Both the position numbers and the translations under genes were made by a program. From Streptomyces sp. HmicA12 (lineage in GTDB: Bacteria > Actinomycetota > Actinomycetes > Streptomycetales > Streptomycetaceae), in contig NZ_KB891799.1 of NCBI RefSeq assembly GCF_000373565.1, positions 1-64,000 on the forward strand: DNA of 64,000 nt. The letters run 5' to 3'. This document shows, one piece after another, positions 51,365-59,308 of this stretch. Below the pieces are notes generated by a model, which ran no database searches, had not been told where the DNA came from, and saw only the letters and a program-made list of their open reading frames with translations. Within the stretch, counting starts at the first letter, position 1. Every line of letters begins with the position of its first letter.

Positions 51365-52870
51365 ATGCCGAAGCACAAGCGCACCTCCGCCCACAGACCA
51401 GGCCGGGCCCGGCTCGCCGCCGCGACCGCCGCCGCGGCCGCACTCACCGGGAGCCTGGTCGCGCTCTCCGCCGGGTCGGCGTCGGCGGTGCCCGGCGCCT
51501 CCGCGACGCAGCCGCACGAGGCCGACTTCAACCTCGACGGGTACCCGGACGTCGCGGTCTCCTCCCCCGAGGCCACGGTCGGCGGGCAGGCGCGGGCCGG
51601 GCAGATCACGGTGTTCTACGGTTCGGCGAACGGGATCGGCGCCGCCAAGCGCGCCACGCTCACCCAGAGTTCCTCGGGTGTGCCCGGCACGCCCGAGGCC
51701 GGTGACATGTTCGGGTACGCCACGTCGCCGGGGGACTTCAACCGTGACGGCTTCACGGACCTCGCGGTCGGCACCCCGTACGAGGACATGCCCGGGGACA
51801 CCGACGGCGGGACCGTCACCGTCCTGTGGGGGTCCTCCAGCGGCCTCAAGGGCGGTACGACCATCGCGGACCCGGCGCCCTCCAGCCACGACCGCTTCGG
51901 CTTCGACGTCGTGGCGGGCGACTTCGACGGCGACGCGAAGACCGACCTCGCCACGGCGGACACCTCCAAGGACGTCCGCGTCTTCAAGGGCGGCATCTCC
52001 AGGACCGGCACGGTCGGCTCGGCCACCTCCGTCAGCACCCCGCTGCGGACGAGCAGCCCCTACCACCTGCGGAAGCTCACGGCCGGTGACGTGAACGCCG
52101 ACGGCAGGGACGACCTCGTCGTCAGCGGCAACCACGTCGGCGACGGCGACTACCTCGTCAACTACTACCTGCCCGGCACCACGTCCGGCCCCTCGGCCAC
52201 CGCCACCGCGCTGCCGGGCGGCATCATCAGCGACATCGGTGACCTCAACGGCGACGGATTCGGCGACGTGGTCACCGGCCTGTCCGCCGACGGCTCCAAC
52301 TCCGAGGGCCAGCCCGGCACTTCCGCGGGCGGCAGCATCCACGTCACCTACGGCTCCGCCACCGGGCCCGACGGCGGCTCCACGGCGATCTCCCAGGACA
52401 CCGCGGGCGTTCCCGGCACGGGCGAGGCGTCGGACCTGTTCGGCTGGGAGGTCAGCGTCGGCGACGTCAACGGTGACGGGCACAGCGACATCGTCGTCGG
52501 CACGCCCGCCGAGGACGGCGCGGCCTCGGGCACCGACGACAGCGGCGCCGTGACCGTCCTGTACGGCTCGGCCTCGGGCGTCACCGGTACCGGCGCCCAG
52601 AGCTTCACCCAGGCCACGGCCGGGGTCCCGGGCAGCAGCGAGCGCGGCGACCAGTTCGGCACCGACGTCCTGCTGTCGGACTTCGACGGCGACGGCCGGT
52701 CGGACCTCGCCGTCGGCGTCGCCGGCGAGAACGCGGGCAACGGCGCGCTGACCGTCCTCAGGTCCAGCGGCGGAAAGATCACCACGACGGGCGCGCTCTC
52801 GCTGTCCCCCTCGGCCGTGGGCGTGTCCACGGCCGGCACGCCCCAGTTCGGCGCGGTGCTCGGGGGCTGA
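51365..52870 (+). CDS. Secreted FG-GAP (integrin-like) seven-blade propeller protein
   Basis: A 501-residue exported protein. The signal peptide is MPKHKRTSAHRPGRARLAAA followed by a hydrophobic stretch and the cleavage region SAGSASA-V. The mature protein carries seven FG-GAP/VCBS blades with Ca2+-binding cores: DFNLDGYPD, DFNRDGFTD, DFDGDAKTD, DVNADGRDD, DLNGDGFGD, DVNGDGHSD and DFDGDGRSD. GTP-EDG loops between blades are typical. Such propellers bind ligands or carbohydrates outside the cell. AGGAG lies 8 nt upstream. It follows the receptor kinase by 101 bp in the same direction, so they may be co-expressed. Confidence 0.92.
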   Translation: MPKHKRTSAHRPGRARLAAATAAAAALTGSLVALSAGSASAVPGASATQPHEADFNLDGYPDVAVSSPEATVGGQARAGQITVFYGSANGIGAAKRATLTQSSSGVPGTPEAGDMFGYATSPGDFNRDGFTDLAVGTPYEDMPGDTDGGTVTVLWGSSSGLKGGTTIADPAPSSHDRFGFDVVAGDFDGDAKTDLATADTSKDVRVFKGGISRTGTVGSATSVSTPLRTSSPYHLRKLTAGDVNADGRDDLVVSGNHVGDGDYLVNYYLPGTTSGPSATATALPGGIISDIGDLNGDGFGDVVTGLSADGSNSEGQPGTSAGGSIHVTYGSATGPDGGSTAISQDTAGVPGTGEASDLFGWEVSVGDVNGDGHSDIVVGTPAEDGAASGTDDSGAVTVLYGSASGVTGTGAQSFTQATAGVPGSSERGDQFGTDVLLSDFDGDGRSDLAVGVAGENAGNGALTVLRSSGGKITTTGALSLSPSAVGVSTAGTPQFGAVLGG

Positions 52871-52882
52871 CGGCCCACGAAA

Positions 52883-52918
52883 AGTGCCCCGGCCCGCCAA
52901 TGGCGGAACCGGGGCACT
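52883..52918 (+). terminator. Terminator after the FG-GAP gene
   Basis: The arms AGTGCCCCGG (52883-52892) and CCGGGGCACT (52909-52918) are perfect complements and enclose a smaller CCGCCA/TGGCGG stem. It begins 12 nt after the stop codon. A 14-bp tandem array starts 7 nt further on. Confidence 0.85.
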
Positions 52919-52925
52919 CGACGTC

Positions 52926-53037
52926 GTACGAGAACGGCCGTACGGCAGCTCCCGCATGAGAACCGCCGCACGTGAACCGCCGCACGGCAGCTCCCGCACG
53001 AGACCCGCCGCACGAGAACCGCCGCACGAGAACGGCC
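52926..53037. repeat. 8 x 14-bp tandem array adjoining purA
   Basis: Eight exact 14-bp steps cover 52926-53037. Units are of two kinds: GxACGAGAACsGCC-like (units 1, 3, 4, 6, 7, 8) and GxACGGCAGCTCCC (units 2 and 5). The order gives a 42-bp higher-order period (units 1-3 and 4-6 correspond). The array ends 3 bp before the purA stop codon on the opposite strand. No protein frame follows the 14-bp step, so it is not coding sequence. Confidence 0.92.
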
Positions 53038-53040
53038 GTC

Positions 53041-54324
53041 CTACAGGAACGAGTTGATCTCGATCGTCTCGTCGCGGCCGGGGCCGACGCCGATCGCCGA
53101 GATCGGGGCGCCGGACATCTCCTCCAGCGCCTTGACGTACGCCTGCGCGTTCTTCGGGAGGTCCGCGAAGGTCTTGGCCTTCGTGATGTCCTCCGACCAG
53201 CCGGGCAGGTACTCGTACACCGGCTTCGCATGGTGGAAGTCGGTCTGGCTGTACGGGAGTTCCTCGACGCGCTTGCCGTCGATCTCGTAGGCGACGCAGA
53301 CCGGGATCTGCTCCCAGCCGGTGAGGACGTCGAGCTTGGTGAGGAAGAAGTCGGTGAGGCCGTTGACGCGGGTCGCGTAGCGGGCGATCACCGCGTCGAA
53401 CCAGCCGCAGCGACGGTCACGGCCGGTGGTGACACCGCGCTCGCCACCGATGCGGCGCAGGTCCTCGCCGTCCTGGTCGAAGAGCTCCGTCGGGAACGGG
53501 CCCGCGCCGACACGGGTCGTGTACGCCTTCAGGATGCCGATGACGCGGCCGATCTTCGTCGGGCCCACGCCGGTACCCGTGCAGGCGCCGCCCGCGGTCG
53601 GGTTCGACGAGGTCACGAAGGGGTACGTGCCGTGGTCGATGTCGAGCAGCGTGCCCTGGCCACCCTCGAAGAGCACGACCTTGTCCTCGTCGAGCGCGTT
53701 GTTCAGGATCAGGGTCGTGTCGGCCACGTAGCCCTTGATCTTGTCGGCGTAGCCGAGCAGCTCCTCGACGACCTGCTGCGCCTCGATGGCGCGGCGGTTG
53801 TAGAGCTTGGTGAGCAGCTGGTTCTTGACCTCGAGGGCCGCCTCGACCTTCTGGGTGAGGATCGACTCGTCGTAGAGGTCCTGGACGCGGATGCCGACGC
53901 GGTTGATCTTGTCCGCGTACGTCGGGCCGATACCGCGGCCGGTGGTGCCGATCTTGCGCTTGCCGAGGAAGCGTTCCGTCACCTTGTCGACGGTCACGTT
54001 GTACGGCGTGATGATGTGCGCGTTACCGCTGAGCAGGAGCTTGGACGTGTCGACGCCGCGCTCGTTCAGACCGCTCAGCTCGGAGAGCAGGACCGACGGG
54101 TCGACGACGACGCCGTTGCCGATGACCGGCGTGCACTCCGGCGAGAGGATCCCGGAAGGGAGAAGGTGGAGCGCGTACTTCTGGTCGCCTACGACAACCG
54201 TGTGGCCGGCGTTGTTGCCGCCCTGGTAGCGCACTACATAGTCCACGGATCCACCGAGCAGGTCGGTGGCCTTTCCCTTGCCTTCGTCACCCCACTGAGC
54301 ACCGAGCAGCACAAGTGCGGGCAC
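53041..54324 (-). CDS. purA: Adenylosuccinate synthetase
   Basis: A 427-residue cytoplasmic enzyme joining IMP and aspartate with GTP to form adenylosuccinate, the first step from IMP to AMP. Signatures are [18 protein letters not shown] (P-loop-like GDEGKG and catalytic Asp), [22 protein letters not shown] with the catalytic His, [37 protein letters not shown] and RCGWFDAV. The length is canonical. The start is GTG 54324 with GGAAGGGG upstream. It is monocistronic here, with the DAGK-like gene divergent from it. Confidence 0.98.
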   Translation of the reverse strand: MPALVLLGAQWGDEGKGKATDLLGGSVDYVVRYQGGNNAGHTVVVGDQKYALHLLPSGILSPECTPVIGNGVVVDPSVLLSELSGLNERGVDTSKLLLSGNAHIITPYNVTVDKVTERFLGKRKIGTTGRGIGPTYADKINRVGIRVQDLYDESILTQKVEAALEVKNQLLTKLYNRRAIEAQQVVEELLGYADKIKGYVADTTLILNNALDEDKVVLFEGGQGTLLDIDHGTYPFVTSSNPTAGGACTGTGVGPTKIGRVIGILKAYTTRVGAGPFPTELFDQDGEDLRRIGGERGVTTGRDRRCGWFDAVIARYATRVNGLTDFFLTKLDVLTGWEQIPVCVAYEIDGKRVEELPYSQTDFHHAKPVYEYLPGWSEDITKAKTFADLPKNAQAYVKALEEMSGAPISAIGVGPGRDETIEINSFL

Positions 54325-54496
54325 AGGCGTACACCCCTTCCGGGCGGGGCATGTCCAAGGTCAGGGGCCGGCGCCGCGTCGGTGCGGCGGGCCTTCGTGA
54401 GCCTTGGGGTGCCCCGGAATAGACGAAGCCCCTGGCGCAATAGCGCAAGGGGCTCTTGCACAAAGATGCTACCCGAGGAAGCGAGGCAAGGCCGAG

Positions 54497-55351
54497 GTGG
54501 CGGCTTTGGACCATCCATCTGACCGCGCGGACGATGCGAGCGAGGGGCTGTCGCGGCAGCTTCTGGTGATCGTCGATCCCTTCGCCCGGCGCGCGGACGG
54601 GGAGTCCGTGCGCATCGCCAAGGATGTGCTGTGTGCGGGCGCGGCGGCCAAGGTGTGCCTGCCGCAGAACCCGGAGGATTTCGCGAAAGCCCTGGCCAAG
54701 CGGGGTGCGCGGCGGCCCGTGCTGGTCGGTGACGACCGGGCGCTGCTGCGTGCCGTGTCGCTCCTGCACCGGGAGCGGGAGCTGGCCGGGGCGGTGCTCT
54801 CGATGGTGCCGGTGGGATCGTCCGTGTCCCTCGCGCGCTCCCTCGGGGTGCCGGGCGGCACGGTCGCCGCCGCGCGCGCCGCGCTCTACGGGGCGGAGCG
54901 CCGGCTCGATCTGCTGGTCGACGACAGCGACGGGGTGGTGCTCGGCGATCTGCGCATCCCGCCGGTCGCGGAGGCCCCGGACGCGTCCCTCGCCCGGCCG
55001 TGGCTGCGGACGTGCCGGTCGCTGGTGCGGTCGCTGGCGGCGCGGCCCGTACGGGTGGCTCCGCCGGACTCCGCCGCCCCGGCACGGCTGCGGGTCGAGG
55101 CGGACGGGGTGACCCTGGTCGACCTGGACCAGCCGGTGGAGGGGGTCTCGGTGGGACCCACGACCGGGACCGGGCTCGCCCGGGTGGAGGTGCGGTGCCC
55201 CTCGGCGGCGCCGCTGACCGTTCAGGCCCGTACGGTCACCGTGACCGGCCAGGACTTCCGCTACCGGGCGGACTCGGTGGCCATCGGCGGCCCGGTCCGC
55301 AGACGGACCTGGACCGTGCGCGAGGGGGCGTGGGGGTTGGCGCTGCCTTGA
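54497..55351 (+). CDS. Degenerate diacylglycerol-kinase-like protein
   Basis: A 284-residue protein with the two-domain outline of bacterial lipid kinases. The N-terminal half starts LLVIVDPFARRADGE and later has VLVGDDRALLRAV, where an active kinase has the GGDGT nucleotide loop; the GGDGT is absent. The following VPVGSSVSLARSLGVPGGTV corresponds to the usual PlGTxNDfArsLG, with GT-N replaced by GS-V. The C-terminal half (LRVEADGVTLVDLDQPVEGVSVG; ARVEVRCPSA) is the beta-sandwich. I conclude it is a probable pseudo-kinase that may bind lipids or nucleotides. GTG 54497 is preceded by GAGGCAAGG. It diverges from purA. Confidence 0.75.
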   Translation: MAALDHPSDRADDASEGLSRQLLVIVDPFARRADGESVRIAKDVLCAGAAAKVCLPQNPEDFAKALAKRGARRPVLVGDDRALLRAVSLLHRERELAGAVLSMVPVGSSVSLARSLGVPGGTVAAARAALYGAERRLDLLVDDSDGVVLGDLRIPPVAEAPDASLARPWLRTCRSLVRSLAARPVRVAPPDSAAPARLRVEADGVTLVDLDQPVEGVSVGPTTGTGLARVEVRCPSAAPLTVQARTVTVTGQDFRYRADSVAIGGPVRRRTWTVREGAWGLALP

Positions 55352-55389
55352 TGCGCCCGGGCGCCGTGAGCGGGGTGATGTCCGGTACG

Positions 55390-55525
55390 CGGCTGCGGGC
55401 CGGTGGAGCTTCTCGCGCGGTTCCCCGCGCCCCTGAAGGCATGCGCTGCGCGCCGCCTTCCCCTGGCCGAGCGGAGCTCGCTTCAGGGGCGCGGGGAACC
55501 GCGCGCAGCAGGACCACCGGCCCGC
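55390..55525. repeat. Dispersed intergenic repeat, copy F
   Basis: GCTGCGGGCCGGTGG (from 55391) continues to CGGTTCCCCGCGCCCCTGAA, a middle hairpin region, then the inverted AGGGGCGCGGGGAACCGCGC and CCACCGGCCCGCAGC (to about 55525). The two ends are complementary over about 15 bp, so the whole copy can fold into one long hairpin. It lies between convergent genes. Confidence 0.88.
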
Positions 55526-55567
55526 AGCCGCGAACACGCCCTCGACCCGCCACGGCGAAAGGGCCCG

Positions 55568-56041
55568 TCAAGGCCGCGGCCACGGCCTCCCGTCCAGGCG
55601 CTCGATGGCATGGTTCAACCGCCGCAGGCTCGCCGCGAAATCGGCGACCTCGTCCGTGCTCCAGTCGTCCAGCAGCCCTTCGAGGATGCCGAGATACCGG
55701 GCCCGGTCGTCGTCGAGGGACTTCTCGCCCTCCTGCGTGATCCGGAACTTGCGGGCGATCCCGCCGTCCGGGTCCGGGATCCGCTCGACGAGCCCCGCGC
55801 GCTTCATCGCCGCGGTCTGCCGGTTGAGCGTCGACGCGTCGAGCCCGGTCGCGTCGCTGAGCTGGCCGATCGACATCGGGCCGACGAGCTGGATGCGGGT
55901 GAGCAGGATGTAGGCGCTGCGGTCGAGATGCCAGTCGGCGGGTCTGGAGCGCGAGCCGAAGAGATAGCCGTGCCGGCCGAGCAGCATGGTCTCGAACTCG
56001 ACCTGGCGCGTGGTCTCGTCCTTGCCCGCACCGTCACTCAC
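55568..56041 (-). CDS. MarR-family repressor divergent from an MFS gene
   Basis: A 157-residue winged-helix regulator. The HTH is at MSIGQLSDATGLDASTLNRQTAAMKRAGLVERI and the wing at PDPDGGIARKFRITQEGE. I chose GTG 56041, three codons inside the longest frame, because AAAGGTGA then lies at a proper distance; GTG 56050 would place the site directly on the start. It is transcribed away from the MFS gene, and the 150-bp gap between them contains several TGTGCA half-sites, so it likely represses both. Confidence 0.9.
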   Translation of the reverse strand: MSDGAGKDETTRQVEFETMLLGRHGYLFGSRSRPADWHLDRSAYILLTRIQLVGPMSIGQLSDATGLDASTLNRQTAAMKRAGLVERIPDPDGGIARKFRITQEGEKSLDDDRARYLGILEGLLDDWSTDEVADFAASLRRLNHAIERLDGRPWPRP

Positions 56042-56090
56042 CGCGTTCACCTTTCTCGTACTCCCTGCCCAGCAGGTATATCACGGGCGA

Positions 56091-56142
56091 TGTGCACCAT
56101 ACATATGTTGTGCATTATGCACATCGACTGTACGGTGCACAT
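56091..56142. promoter_or_regulatory. Operator cluster between marR and MFS gene
   Basis: TGTGCATTATGCACA (56109-56123) is a perfect 15-bp inverted repeat. TGTGCA also occurs at 56091, and TGCACAT at 56136-56142. GATGTGC (56089-56095) and GCACATC (56119-56125) form an outer pair. The cluster is centred in the divergent gap, the standard place for MarR binding. Confidence 0.7.
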
Positions 56143-56197
56143 GCCCGCCGTGCAGGAACCAGCAGGAATCCGCAAGAACTAAGGAGCACCGTCAGCC

Positions 56198-57685
56198 ATG
56201 GAAGCCACCAAGCCCGGAAGCGCGGGTCCGACGGACTCGGCCGGCTCCGGGCGGATCGTCGCCGTCCTCGCCTTCGGCGGCATCGTCGCCTCGGTCATGC
56301 AGACCCTGGTCGTGCCGCTGCTCGGTGAGCTGCCGTCGATCCTCGACACCTCCGCGTCGAACGCGACCTGGGTGGTCACCGTCACCCTGCTCGCCGCCGC
56401 CGTGGCCACGCCGATCATGGGCCGCCTCGGCGACCTGTACGGCAAGCGGCGGATGCTGCTGATATCGACCGTGCCGCTGATCGCGGGATCGATCGTCGCC
56501 GCGCTCTCCACGAACCTGACGATGATGATCGTCGGGCGCGGGCTCCAGGGCATGGGCGTCGGCCTCGTGCCGCTCGGCATCAGCCTGCTGCGCGACCTCG
56601 TACCGCCGGAGAAGCTCGGCACCTCGATCGCCCTGATGAGCGCCTCGCTCGGCATCGGCGGCGCGCTCGGCCTGCCGTTCGCCTCCGCCGTCGCGGACTA
56701 CGGCAGCTGGCGGGTGCTGTTCTGGGTGTCGGCCGGCCTCAGCGCCGCCATCGCCGTGCTCTACAAGGTCGTGATCCCCGACACCGAGCGGCGCCGCGAG
56801 GACGCGGGCGGCTTCGACTACGCGGGCGCCGTCGGCCTGGGCATCGGGCTCGTGGCCCTGCTGCTGGCCGTGTCCAAGGGCGCGGACTGGGGCTGGGGCA
56901 GCGGCACGACGCTCGGCCTGTTCGCCGTCGCGGTCGTCGTCCTGCTCGGCTGGGGCGTGTGGGAGCTGCGCACGAAGCAGCCGATGGTGGATCTGCGGAC
57001 CACGGCCCGGCCGCAGGTGCTGCTGACCAACGCGGCCTCGGTCGTCGTCGGCTTCGCGATGTACGCCTCGTCGCTGATCGTGCCGCAGCTGCTCCAGCTC
57101 CCGAAGGAGACGGGCTACGGGCTCGGCCAGTCGATGATGGCGATGGGCCTGTGGATGATGCCCGGCGGCCTGATGATGATGATCGTGGCACCGCTCGGCG
57201 GAAAGCTCACCGGCAAGCAGGGGCCGAAGGTGACCCTGCTCCTCGGCAGCGTCGTCATCGCGATCGGCTACGGCATCTCGGTCTTCCTGATGGGCGCCGC
57301 CTGGCAGTTGACGGTCGTCATGTGCGTGATCACCGCCGGTGTCGGGCTCGCGTACGGGGCCATGCCCGCGCTGATCATGGGTGGCGTACCGCAGTCGGAG
57401 ACCGCGGCGGCCAACAGCTTCAACACGCTGATGCGCTCCATCGGCACCTCGGCGTCGTCCGCGGTGATCGGTGTCGTGCTGTCCCAGATGACGGTGACGC
57501 TGGGCGGATACGTGCTGCCGTCCGAGGACGCGTTCCGCACCGGGATGCTCATCGGCTGCGGGGTCGCGGTGGCGGCCGCGCTGATCACGCTGACGATCCC
57601 GTACCGCAAGGCGATGACGCCCGCGGCGCCGGAGCCGGGCCCGACGCAGGAGCAGGCCCCGCAGGCCGGAGCCGCACAGGCCTGA
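56198..57685 (+). CDS. MFS exporter (DHA2-type)
   Basis: A 495-residue membrane protein with about 14 hydrophobic segments. It has PIMGRLGDLYGKRRM as the loop 2-3 motif, VGRGLQGMGVGLVPLG as motif B, and a Pro/Gln/Ala-rich tail. Helix 1 reads VMQTLVVPLLGELPSILD, consistent with the DHA2 group. ATG 56198 has AAGGAG 11 nt upstream. It is controlled most likely by the divergent MarR protein. The substrate, possibly a drug or secreted metabolite, is unknown. Confidence 0.92.
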   Translation: MEATKPGSAGPTDSAGSGRIVAVLAFGGIVASVMQTLVVPLLGELPSILDTSASNATWVVTVTLLAAAVATPIMGRLGDLYGKRRMLLISTVPLIAGSIVAALSTNLTMMIVGRGLQGMGVGLVPLGISLLRDLVPPEKLGTSIALMSASLGIGGALGLPFASAVADYGSWRVLFWVSAGLSAAIAVLYKVVIPDTERRREDAGGFDYAGAVGLGIGLVALLLAVSKGADWGWGSGTTLGLFAVAVVVLLGWGVWELRTKQPMVDLRTTARPQVLLTNAASVVVGFAMYASSLIVPQLLQLPKETGYGLGQSMMAMGLWMMPGGLMMMIVAPLGGKLTGKQGPKVTLLLGSVVIAIGYGISVFLMGAAWQLTVVMCVITAGVGLAYGAMPALIMGGVPQSETAAANSFNTLMRSIGTSASSAVIGVVLSQMTVTLGGYVLPSEDAFRTGMLIGCGVAVAAALITLTIPYRKAMTPAAPEPGPTQEQAPQAGAAQA

Positions 57686-57689
57686 CCGG

Positions 57690-57832
57690 GCTGTACACGG
57701 TTCCCCGCGCTCCTGATCCGCGTCTGCCCCATGACCGTTCCGTTGTGACCTGCGGGCCGGTGGGGCTTCTCGCGCAGTTCCCCGTGCCCCTGGAAGCGAG
57801 CTCCGCTCGCCCCGGAGCGCGGGGCTGTGGCG
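57690..57832. repeat. Dispersed intergenic repeat, copy G
   Basis: Two partial cores are present: CGGTTCCCCGCGCTCCTGAT (about 57700-57719) and GCAGTTCCCCGTGCCCCTGG (about 57774-57793), the second preceded by GGCCGGTGGGGCTTCTCGC. GATCCGCGTCTGCCCCA is shared with copy E. The copy is more diverged (CTCCTGA and CCGTGCCC variants). It fills the gap between convergent genes. Confidence 0.8.
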
Positions 57833-57835
57833 GGA

Positions 57836-58312
57836 TCAGTCCAGCCCCAGCGTCTTGCGGTGCTCCCGCCAGCGCTCCATGAGTCCGCCCAGCTCGGTCT
57901 GGACGAACTCGAAGAACGCCAGGGTCTCGGCGAGGCGCCGCCCCGCCGGGGTGTCGGGGCCGAGGCTCTCGACGCCCTCCGTCAGCGAGTCGACCCAGCG
58001 CTTCATGACGCTGTCCCGGCTGGCGAGCGCCTCGTACCACTGGTTGCCGTGCACCCGGAACAGGTCGCGCCGGGTGCCGGGATCGCGCTCGCGCGTGACC
58101 ATGTGGACCTGCGTCAGATAGCGCACCGCGCCGGACACCGCCGCCGGGCTCACCTGCAGCCGCTCCCCCAGCTCCGCCGCGGTGAGCGCGCCGTGCTCGG
58201 AGGAGAGCAGCGCCGCGAAGACGCGGGCGGGCATCCGGGGCAGACCGGCCTCGACGAGCTGGCCCGCGAACCGCTCCACGAAGCGTGCTGTGTCCTTGCT
58301 GCCGCCGGCCAT
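57836..58312 (-). CDS. GbsR/MarR-type regulator of an ABC exporter
   Basis: A 158-residue protein of the GbsR-like MarR subgroup. It starts DTARFVERFAGQLVEAGLPRMPARVFAALLSSEHGALTAAELGERLQVSPAAVSGAVRYL, which is the HTH with the characteristic LPRMPARV segment, and continues with a wing HMVTRERDPGTRRDLFRV. The C-terminal helices are long. ATG 58312 has GGGAG about 11 nt upstream. It is divergent from the TnrB-type ABC exporter operon, and an 18-bp palindrome sits between them, so it likely controls the exporter. Confidence 0.92.
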   Translation of the reverse strand: MAGGSKDTARFVERFAGQLVEAGLPRMPARVFAALLSSEHGALTAAELGERLQVSPAAVSGAVRYLTQVHMVTRERDPGTRRDLFRVHGNQWYEALASRDSVMKRWVDSLTEGVESLGPDTPAGRRLAETLAFFEFVQTELGGLMERWREHRKTLGLD

Positions 58313-58377
58313 GTACCGATCATCTCCCTCGCGCTCTCCGGCCCCCGTCGCGTCCCCGAGTTTATACGCTTCCTTAA

Positions 58378-58395
58378 CTTCACAAATTTGTGAAG
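58378..58395. promoter_or_regulatory. 18-bp perfect palindrome, operator of the GbsR/ABC module
   Basis: CTTCACAAATTTGTGAAG is fully self-complementary and lies 19 nt before the ABC gene start and 65 nt before the regulator start. The centre AAATTT is exceptional in this genome. The position next to the start suggests repression of a nearly leaderless exporter mRNA. Confidence 0.8.
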
Positions 58396-58414
58396 CGCGC
58401 GTAGCTTCAGAATC

Positions 58415-59308
58415 ATGACGAACGCCATCACGGTCTCCGGACTGCACAAGTCGTTCGGCCGGACGCACGCTCTCGACGGCCTCGACCTGGACGTCGCGAG
58501 CGGCGAGGTGCACGGCTTCCTCGGGCCGAACGGCGCGGGCAAGTCGACCACCATCCGCGTCCTGCTCGGACTGCTGCGCGCCGACTCCGGTGCCGTGCGG
58601 ATGCTCGGCCGCGACCCCTGGGCCGACGCCGTGGAACTGCACCGCAAGGTCGCGTACGTACCCGGTGACGTGACCCTGTGGCGCAACCTCAGCGGGGGCG
58701 AGGTCATCGATCTGTACGGGCGGCTGAGGGGCGGCCTCGACACGCGGCGCAGGGCGGACCTGATCGAGCGGTTCGAGCTCGACCCGACCAAGAAGGGCCG
58801 CACGTACTCCAAGGGCAACCGGCAGAAGGTCGCCCTCGTCGCCGCCTTCGCCGCGGCCGACGTCGAGCTGCTCATCCTCGACGAGCCCACCTCCGGTCTC
58901 GACCCGCTGATGGAGGAGGTCTTCCAGTCGTACGTGGAGGAGGCCGCCCGGGAGCGCGGACAGACGGTGCTGCTGTCGTCCCACATCCTCAGCGAGGTCG
59001 AGGAGCTGTGCGACCGGGTCTCCATCATCAGGAAGGGGCGGACCGTCGAGAGCGGGTCCCTCGCCCAGCTGCGGCACCTGACCCGGACCAGCGTGACCGC
59101 CGAACTCGTGGGCGCGCCCAACGGGTTGGCGTCCCTGCCGGGGGTGCACGGCCTGGACGTACAGGGGCACCGGGTCAGGCTCCAGGTCGACACGGACAAG
59201 ATCGACGGGGTGCTGCGGTCGCTGACCGAGTCGGGGGTGCGGTCGCTGACCAGCACCCCGCCCACCCTGGAGGAGCTGTTCCTGCGGCACTACCAGGAGG
59301 AGCGATGA
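58415..59308 (+). CDS. ABC transporter ATP-binding protein (antibiotic-exporter type)
   Basis: A 297-residue nucleotide-binding subunit. It has Walker [10 protein letters not shown] (about residues 37-45), Walker [13 protein letters not shown] (about 155-166) and the H-loop His in [12 protein letters not shown]. The signature motif is YSKGNRQKV and not LSGGQ, as in the TnrB2-like group of polyketide-antibiotic exporters (from memory of the family). It has a C-terminal extension (about 215-297) typical of two-gene exporters. ATG 58415 has no ribosome site at the right distance. The stop overlaps the permease start (ATGA). Confidence 0.93.
   Translation: MTNAITVSGLHKSFGRTHALDGLDLDVASGEVHGFLGPNGAGKSTTIRVLLGLLRADSGAVRMLGRDPWADAVELHRKVAYVPGDVTLWRNLSGGEVIDLYGRLRGGLDTRRRADLIERFELDPTKKGRTYSKGNRQKVALVAAFAAADVELLILDEPTSGLDPLMEEVFQSYVEEAARERGQTVLLSSHILSEVEELCDRVSIIRKGRTVESGSLAQLRHLTRTSVTAELVGAPNGLASLPGVHGLDVQGHRVRLQVDTDKIDGVLRSLTESGVRSLTSTPPTLEELFLRHYQEER

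Noticed and set aside
52926..53037. CRISPR array
   Set aside because: The 14-bp units follow each other without spacers and no cas gene is present, so it is a tandem repeat.
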